Origin: CAMLHP01 sp035759745
Lineage (GTDB): Bacteria; Gemmatimonadota; Gemmatimonadetes; Gemmatimonadales; GWC2-71-9
DNA: 64,000 bases
Reading direction: 5' to 3'
NCBI GenBank assembly: GCA_035759745.1
Contig: DASTUF010000014.1
Location: 1 to 64,000, forward strand
Shown here: positions 33,385 through 43,130 of the stretch, one piece after another
Numbering within the stretch: position 1 is the first letter of the stretch
Layout: each line of letters begins with the position of its first letter
Made by a program: the position numbers and the translations under genes
The notes under the pieces: model-generated
Told to the model about the DNA's origin: nothing
The model's database searches: none
The model's input: only the letters and a program-made list of their open reading frames with translations

Positions 33385-35067
33385 ATGCCGCTGACATCCG
33401 CTCGCGCCCTGCTCATCCTCGCTCTCGCCGCCTGCACCGCCTCCGACGGCGGACCGGGTGTCTCCCCTCCCCAGGCCGCAGACCTCGTCATCTACGGCCG
33501 GGTATGGACCGGCGACAGCGCGGCACCATGGGCCGGAGCTGTCGCAGTGGCGGGCGACAGCATCGTCGCGGTGGGCGACAGCGCCAGCGTGGCGACCTAC
33601 GTCGGCGAGGAGACGCGGGTCCTCGACAACGGCCGTGCGATGGTGGTCCCCGGCTTCATGGACGGCCATGCCCACTTCTCGTCGGGTGGCTACCAGCTCG
33701 CCAGCGTGGACCTGCGGGACGCCACCACGCCCCGGGAGTTCATCCAGCGACTCAAGGCGTACGCTGCCTCGCGTCCGGCGGGTGAGTGGATCACCGGCGG
33801 CGACTGGGACCACGAGCGCTGGGTCGGCGCCCCGCTGCCGGACCGCGCCTGGATCGACAGCGTGACGCCCAACAACCCCGTCTTCGTGAGCCGCCTGGAC
33901 GGCCACATGGGGCTGGCCAATACGAAGGCACTTGAGCTGGCGGGCGTGAGCGGGACCCAGCCTGATCCTGCTGGCGGGACAATCGTCCGGCGCAGCGACG
34001 GCAGCGCCACCGGCATCCTCAAGGATGGGGCGCAGGACCCGGTGTATGCTGCGATGCCGGCGCCGACACCGGCGCAGGCCGATTCCGCGATTGCGCGAGC
34101 GACGGAATGGGCGGCGTCGAAGGGCGTGACTGGCGTGTCGTCGGTGAGCGCGTCCTGGTCCGAGGTGGCCGCGCTCGAGCGGGCGCGGGACGCGGGGACG
34201 CTGAAGACCCGGGTGTCGGTGTACGTCCCACTCGAGCGGTGGCGGCAGGCGGCCGAGTCGCTCCGGGTGAATGGGCCGGGTGATGAATGGATTCGCACCG
34301 CCGGCGTGAAGGGGTACGTGGACGGTTCGCTGGGCTCCGGCACCGCGCTCTTCTTCGAGCCTTACAGCGACGACCCGTCGACCTTCGGCCTCATGGTGAC
34401 GCCCGAGGACTCCTTGCGCCGGTGGATCAGCGCTGCGGACAGTGCCGGCCTCCAGGTGGTGGTGCACGCCATCGGTGAGCGGGCCAATGCCGTGCTGCTC
34501 GACATCTACGAGAACGTTGCCAAGGCGCACGGGGCGCGGGACCGGCGATTCCGCATCGAACACGCCCAGCACCTGCGGCCGGCTGACGTCGGCCGGTTCG
34601 GGCGCATGGGCGTGATCGCATCGATGCAGCCGTATCATGCAGCCGATGACGGCCGCTGGGCCGGCAAGCGGCTGGGCCCGGAACGGGTGAGGCACAGCTA
34701 CCAGCTCCGATCGCTGCTGGACAGCGGCGCGAGGATCACCTTCGGCTCCGACTGGACCGTGGCGCCGATCGACCCGATCCTCGGCATCAAGGCAGCGGTG
34801 ACCCGGCAGACCCTCGACGGCGCCAATCCCGGAGGCTGGATTCCGGAGGAGAAGATCAGCGTCGATGAGGCGCTCCGGGCCTACACCTCGGCCAACGCAT
34901 ACGGCGTCTTCGCCGAAAGCTCCCGCGGAGTGCTGCGCCCCGGCTACCAGGCGGACATCGTGCTGCTGGACCGGGACCTGACCACGGTGCGGCCGGACCA
35001 GATCGACCAGGCAGTGGTGCGGGCGACGGTGGTGGATGGGAAGGTCGTATACGAACGAGCGGAGTAG
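33385..35067 (+). CDS. YtcJ-like amidohydrolase lipoprotein
   Basis: A 560-residue amidohydrolase (Amidohydro_3) with signal MPLTSARALLILALAAC (lipobox LALAAC), so it is membrane-anchored outside the cytoplasm. Metal and active-site motifs: GFMDGHAHFSSGG (HxH), the GGDWDHERW family motif, VVVHAIGERAN, RIEHAQHL and FGSDWTVAPIDP (catalytic Asp). The substrate is unknown; relatives act on N-acyl amino acids and formamides. It heads a run of four secreted-protein genes. Confidence 0.88.
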   Translation: MPLTSARALLILALAACTASDGGPGVSPPQAADLVIYGRVWTGDSAAPWAGAVAVAGDSIVAVGDSASVATYVGEETRVLDNGRAMVVPGFMDGHAHFSSGGYQLASVDLRDATTPREFIQRLKAYAASRPAGEWITGGDWDHERWVGAPLPDRAWIDSVTPNNPVFVSRLDGHMGLANTKALELAGVSGTQPDPAGGTIVRRSDGSATGILKDGAQDPVYAAMPAPTPAQADSAIARATEWAASKGVTGVSSVSASWSEVAALERARDAGTLKTRVSVYVPLERWRQAAESLRVNGPGDEWIRTAGVKGYVDGSLGSGTALFFEPYSDDPSTFGLMVTPEDSLRRWISAADSAGLQVVVHAIGERANAVLLDIYENVAKAHGARDRRFRIEHAQHLRPADVGRFGRMGVIASMQPYHAADDGRWAGKRLGPERVRHSYQLRSLLDSGARITFGSDWTVAPIDPILGIKAAVTRQTLDGANPGGWIPEEKISVDEALRAYTSANAYGVFAESSRGVLRPGYQADIVLLDRDLTTVRPDQIDQAVVRATVVDGKVVYERAE

Positions 35068-35070
35068 CGC

Positions 35071-36153
35071 ATGCGGCGCGCACTCCTTCTCGTGACTGGA
35101 TTGCTCCTGGCCGGTGCATCGACCCTCGTAGCGCAGGTTGAAGACACGGACCGGGAAGCTGAATTGCGCGCCGACTCACTCAGCCCGCGTGCCTTGACGG
35201 ACCTGGCGGTGCTGCTGGCCGATGACGAGCGGTTTGTCGCGGCGGACAGCGCGGTTCGCCGTGCGCTCGAAGTGGATCCGCAGTACGCCAGGGCGCACCT
35301 GATCGCCGGGTTCCTCCCGTTCGCGATGGACGAGGATCTGGGCAAGGACTACCGCAAGGGCAAGCTCGAGCCGGGCCGGCAAGCGTTGGTGGATTCGGCG
35401 CTGCACCAGATCCGGCTCGCCTACCTCATCGACCCATTTGTCGCGGTTGACCGGATCAATCGTGTCTTTGTCTGGCAAGGCAGCCTGGAGCCGATGACAG
35501 CACGGGAGCGGGAACGCGCTCCACTGTGGTTTCTGTACTGGCGCGGCATCCGCCTGGCCCAATCGAAGCGCTACGTGGAATCGGCCACCGAGTTCGAGGA
35601 CCTGCTGGGCCGGCTCCAGGCCGTCGGCGATTCCTTCCCGGATGACGTTTTCCTCCCGCTGGTCTCCAACGATATCCGGTACCTCCTCGCGATCGTGCAT
35701 CGCTCCAACGGCAAGACTCATCTCGCGACCCCGCTGCTGGAGGAGGTCGCCACGCTGGACATGGGCCACTACATGGCGCACGTCCGGCTGGCCGACATCC
35801 ACGAGAAGCGCGGCGCCTACCACAATGCCGTGCGAGAGCGGCGCCTGGCGATGGAGGCCAACCCGGACAACGACGTGCTGTTGTACGAATATGGCGTTGC
35901 GCTGGCGCAGGATGGTGACCTGCCGGCGGCCGACTCCGTCCTGACGCTCGCCAGGGAGCGCAATCCCCTCAACGCACGCTACCCGCACATGCTGGGGAAA
36001 GTGCGCCAGGCCCGCGAGCGCAACGACGAGGCCATCGCGGCGTTCGAGCAGTTCCTGGCCATGCCCAACTCGACCATGAAAGCGGAGCAGGAGGAGGCGC
36101 GCGCCGCGCTGCTGAAGCTCCGCCCGCCGCCCACTGTGGTGGCGGAGGAGTAG
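35071..36153 (+). CDS. Secreted TPR protein (paralogue A)
   Basis: A 360-residue exported protein with signal MRRALLLVTGLLLAGASTLVAQ and tetratricopeptide-type helix pairs at both ends (AADSAVRRALEVDPQYARAH; NAVRERRLAMEANPDNDV). It is a tandem paralogue of the next gene, sharing long stretches such as THLATPLLEEV and MAHVRLADIHEKRGA. The start is 3 bases after the amidohydrolase stop. Probably a periplasmic scaffold for protein interaction. Confidence 0.8.
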   Translation: MRRALLLVTGLLLAGASTLVAQVEDTDREAELRADSLSPRALTDLAVLLADDERFVAADSAVRRALEVDPQYARAHLIAGFLPFAMDEDLGKDYRKGKLEPGRQALVDSALHQIRLAYLIDPFVAVDRINRVFVWQGSLEPMTARERERAPLWFLYWRGIRLAQSKRYVESATEFEDLLGRLQAVGDSFPDDVFLPLVSNDIRYLLAIVHRSNGKTHLATPLLEEVATLDMGHYMAHVRLADIHEKRGAYHNAVRERRLAMEANPDNDVLLYEYGVALAQDGDLPAADSVLTLARERNPLNARYPHMLGKVRQARERNDEAIAAFEQFLAMPNSTMKAEQEEARAALLKLRPPPTVVAEE

Positions 36154-36157
36154 GTCC

Positions 36158-37252
36158 GTGATGCGCTGCTTCGCGCTGGTCGCCTTGGTGGTGCTCGTGC
36201 TGCGACCTGGTCTGGTACGGGCGCAGGAGCCGCAAGGCCTGGCCCCCCAGGAGATCGTACTCCGGGGCGACTCGATGAACGAGCGCGCGCTCACCACGCT
36301 CGCCGAGCGGTTGTTGCGAGAGGAGCGGTACGAGGCAGCAGACAGCGCGGTGCGACGGGCGCTCCTCATCGAACCGCTCTACGGTCCCGCCCACGATGTG
36401 CTGTGGCGCCTGCTGATCGCCCGCGACGAGGAGCTGCAGGAGTCACTGGAGCGCGGTCGCCTCACTCCGGAGCAGGAGTTGGTGCTGAGCGAGGCGCGCG
36501 CCAGCAGGCGGCTGAGCTTCCTGATCGATCCCATCGGAGCCGACGATGCGGCGCCCGGTTTCATCCGCCTTCCCGATGGAGCAGACCGCGCGCCCACAGC
36601 CGAGGAACTCGCCGAGCTCGGACCTGGCGGGTTGCTGTTCCGGGGCATGTTCCTCGCGCGAGCCAGGCACCCGGGCCTGGCGCTCACCTATCTCGAGACT
36701 TTGCTGGCACGGCTGGAGGAGTTGCAGGATTCGGTGCCGACCAGCCTGGAACTCCCCCTGATCGCGAACGACGTGCGGTACATCGTCGCGACACTCCATC
36801 GCGCGAGCGGGCGCACGCACCTGGCTACCCCCATGCTCCAGCAAGCCGCCTCCACCGATCTGGGCCTGTTCATGGCGCACGTTCGCCTGGCGGACATCCA
36901 CGAGAAGAACGGGGCGTGGAACGCCGCCGTTTTGGAGCGGCGCCGGGCGATCGATGCCGGGCCCGGCATTTCGACACTGGTCTATCAACTTGGGGTCACG
37001 CTGGCCCGCTCCGGCAAGCTCGCCGAGGCGGACTCGGTGCTCACGGTCGCGGAGCACCAGAATCCCTTGAACGCCCGCATTCCCAGGATGCTCGGCATGG
37101 TGCGTGCAACCCGGGCAGACACTGCCGGCGCAATCGCAGCATTCGAGCGGTTCGTGGCAATCAGGCATTCACTAATGGTTCCAGCCCAGGTGCAGGCGGG
37201 AATTGCGCTCCAGCAACTCCGATCCGACAGCTCACCCTCCTCCGGACCGTGA
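36158..37252 (+). CDS. Secreted TPR protein (paralogue B)
   Basis: A 364-residue exported protein; signal MMRCFALVALVVLVLRPGLVRAQ. The same layout as paralogue A, with shared THLATPMLQQA, FMAHVRLADIHEKNGA and NPLNARIPRMLG, so the pair arose by tandem duplication and then diverged. GGAGGAG precedes GTG (36158) and ATG (36161). The S41 protease starts 1 base after its stop, suggesting a joint periplasmic function. Confidence 0.8.
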   Translation: MMRCFALVALVVLVLRPGLVRAQEPQGLAPQEIVLRGDSMNERALTTLAERLLREERYEAADSAVRRALLIEPLYGPAHDVLWRLLIARDEELQESLERGRLTPEQELVLSEARASRRLSFLIDPIGADDAAPGFIRLPDGADRAPTAEELAELGPGGLLFRGMFLARARHPGLALTYLETLLARLEELQDSVPTSLELPLIANDVRYIVATLHRASGRTHLATPMLQQAASTDLGLFMAHVRLADIHEKNGAWNAAVLERRRAIDAGPGISTLVYQLGVTLARSGKLAEADSVLTVAEHQNPLNARIPRMLGMVRATRADTAGAIAAFERFVAIRHSLMVPAQVQAGIALQQLRSDSSPSSGP

Positions 37253-37253
37253 C

Positions 37254-38807
37254 GTGAGCAGATCAATTCGCGGGGGCATCGCGTTGCTTTTGCTGCTGTT
37301 CCTGCCACGGGTTGCGACGGCGCAATCCCGGATGACGCCCTACGAGCAACTGCAGGTGCTCTCCACCGTCATCAACCAGGTCCGGCGCAGCTACGTGGAC
37401 TCGGTCAGCTACCACCACCTCGTGCGCGCCGCCGTGGAAGGGATGCTTGCCTCGCTGGATCCGCATAGCCGCTACGAGTCGCGCGAGGAGTTCGAGCGCC
37501 GCATGGGGTTCGAGCGTGGCGAGCTTGCGAGCCCCGGCATCGCCGTGGATATCCTCGATGGGGCGGTGATCGTCCTGGGCGTTGCCGACGACAGCCCCGC
37601 CGCCCGTGCCGGCCTGCAGCCCGGCGATCGCGTCAAGGCGGTGGACGGCGAGACGATGGAAGGGGTTGGCGCAGCAGAGATAGCGGACCGCCTGCTGGGC
37701 GAGAAGGGCAGCCGGCTGCGCCTCACCCTGGCCCGCGGCTCCCGGATCGACCCGGACACCTTCACCGTCAGCCTGCGGCGGGAGCAGCTGGAGCTGCGCG
37801 TCGTCTCGCCGCCGGTCGCGCTGGGGCCTGAAGTGGCCTACGTCCGTCTCGCGTTGTTCGACGAGGAGAGCGACCGCCAGCTTCGCGATGCCATTCGTGA
37901 GGCGCGGAAGGACGGAGCGCGGCAGCTGGTGCTGGACCTTCGCAACAACCCGGGAGGCTCGCTCGCGGCGACCAGCCGGATCGCGAACCTCTTCCTGCCC
38001 GAGGGCGCCCTCGCGTTCGAACTCATTGGTCGCACAGCCGGCAGGTCGGATTCGCTCCGGGTGGAGGAGGAGGGCGAGTTCCGCCGCATGCCGCTGGTCG
38101 TGCTGGTCAACGAGTCCAGCGCCAGTGCGGCCGAGATCCTCGCCGCCTCGCTGCAGGACCTGGATCGTGCGGTGGTCGTGGGACGGCGCACCTTCGGGAA
38201 GGCGCTGGCCCAGCAGCCGTTCCCGCTCCCGTCGGGCGACGTGGTGTGGCTGACCACCGCCCGGGTGCGCACGGCCAGTGGGCGTTTCATCCAGCGGCGG
38301 TACCAGGGCATTGCGCCGGGGCAGTACGAGGCCAACGCGGGGCAGGTCGATGCCGCGATTCGCGACTCCCAGGCGTTTCGTACCATCGGAGGCCGACCGG
38401 TGTCCGGAGGCGGCGGCGTGCTGCCGGACATCGAGGTCGCGTGGGGGACATACCCTGCCTGGTTCAGCGTGGCCTCCGATAGTGGCTGGACCATTCTGCT
38501 GGCTGACAGCGTGGCCGCCACGCTGCCAGCCGCTCCGACCGCCCTCATGCCGTGGGTCGGCGACAGTCTCGGCTGGAAGGCTCGATTGCTGGAGCCGCTC
38601 ACTGATCGGGTGCGGGGCCGGCTCGATGTCCATTCCGCCCCGGACGCGCGCGCGAGCTGGCGGATGGCACGATCCCTCGCCGCGCGCGTGGCGGAAGTGC
38701 GCTGGGGCACCGAGGGCGGCCGGCAGTTCCTGCTCCGCTCCGATCCTGACGTCGCGGCGGCGCTCGACGCGCTGGGCCGGTACGTCGAGATCCTGGCGCC
38801 GCGCTGA
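37254..38807 (+). CDS. S41 family C-terminal processing peptidase
   Basis: A 517-residue exported serine protease of the CtpA/tail-specific type. The signal is GIALLLLLFLPRVATAQ, with an N-terminal helical domain and a PDZ domain (SPAARAGLQPGDRVKAVDGE). The S41 core is LVLDLRNNPGGSLAATSRIA, then the Ser in VLVNESSASAAEILAASL and the Lys in GRRTFGKALAQ. GTG at 37254 gives the signal peptide. TPR lipoproteins are known adaptors of Ctp proteases in other bacteria, so the two TPR genes may encode such partners. Confidence 0.92.
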   Translation: MSRSIRGGIALLLLLFLPRVATAQSRMTPYEQLQVLSTVINQVRRSYVDSVSYHHLVRAAVEGMLASLDPHSRYESREEFERRMGFERGELASPGIAVDILDGAVIVLGVADDSPAARAGLQPGDRVKAVDGETMEGVGAAEIADRLLGEKGSRLRLTLARGSRIDPDTFTVSLRREQLELRVVSPPVALGPEVAYVRLALFDEESDRQLRDAIREARKDGARQLVLDLRNNPGGSLAATSRIANLFLPEGALAFELIGRTAGRSDSLRVEEEGEFRRMPLVVLVNESSASAAEILAASLQDLDRAVVVGRRTFGKALAQQPFPLPSGDVVWLTTARVRTASGRFIQRRYQGIAPGQYEANAGQVDAAIRDSQAFRTIGGRPVSGGGGVLPDIEVAWGTYPAWFSVASDSGWTILLADSVAATLPAAPTALMPWVGDSLGWKARLLEPLTDRVRGRLDVHSAPDARASWRMARSLAARVAEVRWGTEGGRQFLLRSDPDVAAALDALGRYVEILAPR

Positions 38808-38829
38808 CTCCCCGGGGCCATCGCTGCGG

Positions 38830-38837
38830 GCTATCTT
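38830..38837 (+). promoter_or_regulatory. Putative -10 element of branched-chain E1 gene (GCTATCTT)
   Basis: GCTATCTT lies 41 bases before the ATG, in the 71-base gap after the S41 gene; it matches the GCTAnnTT set. Confidence 0.4.
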
Positions 38838-38878
38838 CTCAGGGTAATCGAGGGCATTTCCCAGGCTTCTGAGGTTCC

Positions 38879-41008
38879 ATGGCTACTCGCACGTCACAGC
38901 GCTCCAAATCCGCCTCCGCCCGCCTGGAGAAGACGGAGCTGCTGGAGCTGTACCGCATCATGCTGCTCTCGCGCCGGCTGGACGACAAGGAGATCCAGCT
39001 CAAGCGCCAGAACAAGATCTTCTTCCAGATCTCCGGCGCCGGCCACGAGGCGGTGCTGGCCGCGGCCTCGAAGGTGTTCCGCGCCGGCTACGACTGGTTC
39101 TACACCTACTATCGCGACCGGGCGCTCTGCCTGGGACTCGGCATGACCGCCACCGAGCAGTTGCTGTCGGCGGTGGCCGCTGCCGAAGATCCCAATTCGG
39201 GTGGCCGCCAGATGCCGTCCCACTGGGGCCACAAGGACCTCAACATCGTCAGCGCATCGAGCCCCACCGGCACCCAGTTCCTGCAGGCAGTGGGCTGCGC
39301 CGAGGCGTGGCTGCGCTACTCCCGCATCGACGGTCTGTCCGAGGACGAGAAGCCCATCACGAGCGACGAGGTCGTGTTCTGCTCCACCGGCGATGGCACC
39401 ACCAGCGAAGGCGAATTCTGGGAGGCGCTCAACTCGGCCACCAACCTGAAGCTGCCGGTGGTATTCGTGGTGGAGGACAACGGCTACGCCATCTCGGTGC
39501 CGGTGGAGGTCAACACCCCGGGCGGCTCGATCTCGAAATTGCTCACCGGCTTTCCAGGGCTGTTCATCCAGGAGTGCGACGGGACCGACGTCCTGGAGAG
39601 CTACGACACACTGACGCGCGCAGTGGAGTACTGCCGGCAGCGGAAGGGTCCGGCGCTGGTGCACGCGCATGTCATCCGCCCCTACAGCCACTCGCTCTCG
39701 GACGACGAAGTCTTCTATCGGCCCAAGGCAGAACGCGAGGCCGAGGCCCAGCGCGATCCGGTGGTGACGTTTCCGCGGACCCTGGTGGAGCAGGGCGTCG
39801 CGACCGAGGCCGAGATCGAGGCCATTCGGCAGGCGGTGGAAGAGGAGATCGAGGTCGCGACTGAAGTGGCGCTGGCCGCGCCCCAGCCGGGCACCGATAC
39901 GGTGTACCAGTACGTCTACTCGCCTGACGTGGACCCGACTTCGGAGCAGTTCGACACCGAGGACGATCCCCACTTCCAGGGCGAGCCCACCACCATGGTG
40001 GACCTGCTCAATGCCTGCCTCAAGGAGGAGATGGCACGGGACCCTCGCATTGTGATGTTCGGCGAGGACGTGGCCGACTGCAGCCGGGAAGAGCACCTCG
40101 AGGAGGTGAAGGGCAAGGGAGGGGTGTTCAAGGTCACCTGGGGCCTGCAGCGGAATTTCGGCAGCAACCGGGTGTACAACTCACCACTGGCCGAGGCCAA
40201 CATCGTCGGCCGGGCCATCGGCCTGGCGACGCGCGGGCTCAAGCCGGTGGTCGAGATTCAATTCTTCGACTACATCTGGCCGGCGTACATGCAGATGCGC
40301 AACGAGCTGGCGCTGCTCCGCTGGCGTTCCAACAACACCTTCAGTGCCCCGGTGGTGGTGCGGACCACCTATGGTGGGTACCTCAAGGGCGGTGCGGTGT
40401 ATCACTCGCAGACCGGGGCCTCGATCTTCACCGCGGTGCCCGGGCTTCGGGTGATCTGCCCCAGCACGGCACTCGATGCCAACGGGCTCCTCCGCACCGC
40501 CATCCGCAGCGACGACCCGGTGCTGTTCCTCGAGCACAAGCATCTCTACCGCCAGACCTACAACAAGGCGCCCAACCCGGGCCCCAACTTCATGATCCCG
40601 ATGGGCAAGGCCCGGGTGGTGCGTGAGGGCACCGACCTGACGGTGGTGACGTACGGCGCGGTGGTGCAGCGGACCCTGGTGGCGGCGAAGGAGATGGAAG
40701 AGCACCACGGCGTGAGCGTGGAGGTCATCGACCTCCGCACCCTGTCGCCGGTGGACTGGGAAGCGGTCTACGCGTCAGTGCGAAAGACCAGTCGGGTGAT
40801 CGTGGCGTACGAGGATTCGCTGAGCTGGGGCTATGGCGCCGAGATCGCGGCGCGCATTGCGGACGAAGCGTTTGCCTGGCTGGATGCGCCGGTGCGGCGG
40901 GTGGCGGCCACCGACACCTTCGTGGCCTACGCACCGGAGCTCGAGGATGTGATCCTGCCGCAGGTGGAATCGCTACGTACGGCAATGACGGAGATCATGG
41001 GGTATTGA
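38879..41008 (+). CDS. 2-oxoacid dehydrogenase E1, alpha-beta fusion (branched-chain/pyruvate type)
   Basis: A 709-residue thiamine-diphosphate enzyme with both E1 subunits in one chain. The alpha part (about 1-330) has the ThDP motif STGDGTTSEGEFWEALNSA...EDNGYAIS. The beta part (about 365-709) starts at TTMVDLLNACLKEEMARDP and contains MFGEDVAD and RTTYGGYLKGGAVYHSQ. It oxidatively decarboxylates branched-chain 2-oxoacids or pyruvate as part of an E1-E2-E3 complex; E2 and E3 are not in the window. GAGG precedes ATG. Confidence 0.92.
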   Translation: MATRTSQRSKSASARLEKTELLELYRIMLLSRRLDDKEIQLKRQNKIFFQISGAGHEAVLAAASKVFRAGYDWFYTYYRDRALCLGLGMTATEQLLSAVAAAEDPNSGGRQMPSHWGHKDLNIVSASSPTGTQFLQAVGCAEAWLRYSRIDGLSEDEKPITSDEVVFCSTGDGTTSEGEFWEALNSATNLKLPVVFVVEDNGYAISVPVEVNTPGGSISKLLTGFPGLFIQECDGTDVLESYDTLTRAVEYCRQRKGPALVHAHVIRPYSHSLSDDEVFYRPKAEREAEAQRDPVVTFPRTLVEQGVATEAEIEAIRQAVEEEIEVATEVALAAPQPGTDTVYQYVYSPDVDPTSEQFDTEDDPHFQGEPTTMVDLLNACLKEEMARDPRIVMFGEDVADCSREEHLEEVKGKGGVFKVTWGLQRNFGSNRVYNSPLAEANIVGRAIGLATRGLKPVVEIQFFDYIWPAYMQMRNELALLRWRSNNTFSAPVVVRTTYGGYLKGGAVYHSQTGASIFTAVPGLRVICPSTALDANGLLRTAIRSDDPVLFLEHKHLYRQTYNKAPNPGPNFMIPMGKARVVREGTDLTVVTYGAVVQRTLVAAKEMEEHHGVSVEVIDLRTLSPVDWEAVYASVRKTSRVIVAYEDSLSWGYGAEIAARIADEAFAWLDAPVRRVAATDTFVAYAPELEDVILPQVESLRTAMTEIMGY

Positions 41009-41033
41009 TTGCAGGCGCACGCGGTGCGCCCCT

Positions 41034-42944
41034 TCAACGGAGGGCTTCCTTGACTTCGGCCGCGGCCGCGAGGGCGTGGTCCACATTCCGGCTCACCGCG
41101 CGGGCCTGCTGGGTGACCTGGGAAAGCTCCCCCATGGATGACCCCAGGTCCGATGTGGTGAGCCGAAGCATGTCATACCGCAGGTTCTGCATCGCCAGCC
41201 GGCAGGACTCGAGGTTGGTGGCCAGCTGCTGCCGGCGGGAGAGCAGGTCCGCCAGTGCGCCGCGCTGACGCTCGAGCAGTTCGGTCTGGCGCGCGCGCTC
41301 GTCAGCTTGCGGCAGGTTGGCCAGCTCGGCAATCCGCCCGTCGAGCCGGCTGAGCGCGTTTGCATCGGTCATGTCCTGCTGCATGATCGACAGCGACCGC
41401 GCCAAATCGGTGGCGCGGGTGTAGAGCCCGTCCACCGTCTCCTGGATGTCAGCCAGGTCCTTCCGGGTCTCAGCCGGCAATCGCTCCACCAGCCGCAGGA
41501 TGTGGCTCCGGTCATCGCGCAGCTGCTTCAGCACCAGGTAGTACTCGCCGAACTCGTTGGGCATCGGCAACGGCACCTGCCGCGGCAGCTTGCCTCCCGG
41601 GCTGAGCTGGGCGCCCACGCCCCGTGAACCAGGCGCCGGGGGCGGGCTCAGCACGTCACGCCAGCTGTATCCCAGCTGCCAGAGCGTGGCGTACTGCTTC
41701 AGAAGACCAATTCCCATGCCGAACATGGGGAACAGGAACCACGGCGTATCCAAGCCGGTGGCCACGTTGATGCCGAGGCAGCCCACCGACACGGCGGCCC
41801 AGCTGGCGAAGCGGGCGCGGACCTGCTGGACGATCTTCGGCTCGCCGGTGTCGGGCAGCGCTGCTTCGTCCCGATTGCGGCGGCCGGGGCGCCGTTCCCA
41901 GTTGCGGTCCCACTGGCGGGGCGAGGCTGGGGCACGCGGAGCCAGCGGCGCCGGCGGACCTGCCCGCCCGGTAGAGCCGAGCTGGCGTGCGGGAGAGCGG
42001 CTCAGCGCCCGTGCGCCCTGCCGTGGCTGGGCAGTCGGTGGCCTGGACGCCCGCCATCCCAGTCCGGTGGGGGTGTAGCCGGTGACGGTGCGGCTCTCCA
42101 GCGCCCGGCGCAGCGCGTCGGCGGTGGGCCAGCGGTTCTCCGGATCCTTCTCCAGGCAGCGCGCCACGGCCAGTGACAGATCCTCCGGCACGTCCACCCG
42201 CCGATGGCGCAGGTCCGGCGCGGGCTCGGTGATCTGTTTCATCAGGATGCCGGCCACTGTTGGGGCGGTGAACGGCAGCTCGCCCGTCAGCATCTGATAC
42301 GAGACGATACCGAGGGAGTAGAGATCGGAGCGCCCGTCGATCTCGCGCTCGCCGGCCGCCTGCTCCGGGCTCATGAACTGGGGCGTGCCGATGGCCACGC
42401 CGGCGCCGGTGAGCGTCGCCCCCGAGCTGGCCGACAATGCCTTGGCGATGCCGAAGTCGGTGACCATCACCCGGCCACGCGTCCCCTCGAGCAGGATGTT
42501 GTCGGGCTTGATGTCGCGATGGATGATCGAGACCGCGTGGGCGGCGGAGAGCGCGTCGGCGGTCTCCCGCATGATGCGCCGGGCTTCCTCCACCGGCAGC
42601 CGGCCACGCCGCTTGAGCCGGCCGCCGACCGATTCGCCGTCCACGTATCCCATGACGAAGTACACCAGCCCCTGGCCCTCGCCAACCGTATGGATCGGGA
42701 CTATGTGGGGATGGGACAGACGCGCGGCGGTCTGTGCCTCGCGGGTGAAGCGCTCGCGGATCTCCTGCTGGAACGCCAGCTCCGGCGGCAGCACCTTGAT
42801 GGCGACGCGCCGCTGCAACCGGTTGTCGGATGCACGGTATACCACGCCCATGCCTCCGCGCCCGATCTCTCCCTCGATGGTGTACGCGTCGCCCAGGGCG
42901 TCCGCGAGTCGAGCGGCAAGCGGCTTGTCGTAGGGTGCGGTCAT
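41034..42944 (-). CDS. Membrane Ser/Thr protein kinase with 2TM domain and coiled coil
   Basis: A 636-residue Hanks-type kinase. The glycine loop is GEIGRGGMGVVY, with ATP lysine Lys50 (VAIKVLPPE), catalytic Asp144 (HRDIKPDN) and Mg Asp163 (DFGIAK). A Pro/Arg-rich linker follows, then a 2TM domain (about 440-500; FASWAAVSVGCLGINVATGL) and a C-terminal coiled coil (about 530-630). There is no PASTA domain. ATG at 42944 follows ACGAGG; the longer frame upstream is repeat sequence. A stem-forming repeat separates it from the channel gene upstream. Confidence 0.92.
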   Translation of the reverse strand: MTAPYDKPLAARLADALGDAYTIEGEIGRGGMGVVYRASDNRLQRRVAIKVLPPELAFQQEIRERFTREAQTAARLSHPHIVPIHTVGEGQGLVYFVMGYVDGESVGGRLKRRGRLPVEEARRIMRETADALSAAHAVSIIHRDIKPDNILLEGTRGRVMVTDFGIAKALSASSGATLTGAGVAIGTPQFMSPEQAAGEREIDGRSDLYSLGIVSYQMLTGELPFTAPTVAGILMKQITEPAPDLRHRRVDVPEDLSLAVARCLEKDPENRWPTADALRRALESRTVTGYTPTGLGWRASRPPTAQPRQGARALSRSPARQLGSTGRAGPPAPLAPRAPASPRQWDRNWERRPGRRNRDEAALPDTGEPKIVQQVRARFASWAAVSVGCLGINVATGLDTPWFLFPMFGMGIGLLKQYATLWQLGYSWRDVLSPPPAPGSRGVGAQLSPGGKLPRQVPLPMPNEFGEYYLVLKQLRDDRSHILRLVERLPAETRKDLADIQETVDGLYTRATDLARSLSIMQQDMTDANALSRLDGRIAELANLPQADERARQTELLERQRGALADLLSRRQQLATNLESCRLAMQNLRYDMLRLTTSDLGSSMGELSQVTQQARAVSRNVDHALAAAAEVKEALR

Positions 42945-43020
42945 CGGCCTCGTTGGACGCGGTACTGGGAATCCGCAATCTGGCCGGGAACCGCGCCGTG
43001 CGGTAGGGGAAGCTCGTGCA

Positions 43021-43125
43021 GAGTGGGTAGTGGGGAGCGGGAAGTGGGTTGAAGGATCCGTTATCCTCCTCCCACTCCCCACTCCCCACTCCCCACTCCC
43101 CACTTCCCACTTCCCACTTGCCACT
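43021..43125. repeat. Inverted GTGGGGA arrays between channel and kinase genes
   Basis: The left arm (43021-43048) is GTGGGTA, GTGGGGA, GCGGGAA, GTGGG. The right arm (about 43071-43125) is seven or more units of CCCCACT/TCCCACT. The loop contains GGATCCGTTATCC. Both flanking genes are on the minus strand, so the hairpin is inside a possible operon and could attenuate kinase expression. Confidence 0.85.
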
Positions 43126-43130
43126 CGCTC

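Noticed and set aside
42945..43124. 60-residue N-terminal extension of the Ser/Thr kinase
   Set aside because: Encoded mostly by the GTGGGGA array (repeats of GSGEWGV type); the conserved start with a ribosome site is at 42944.
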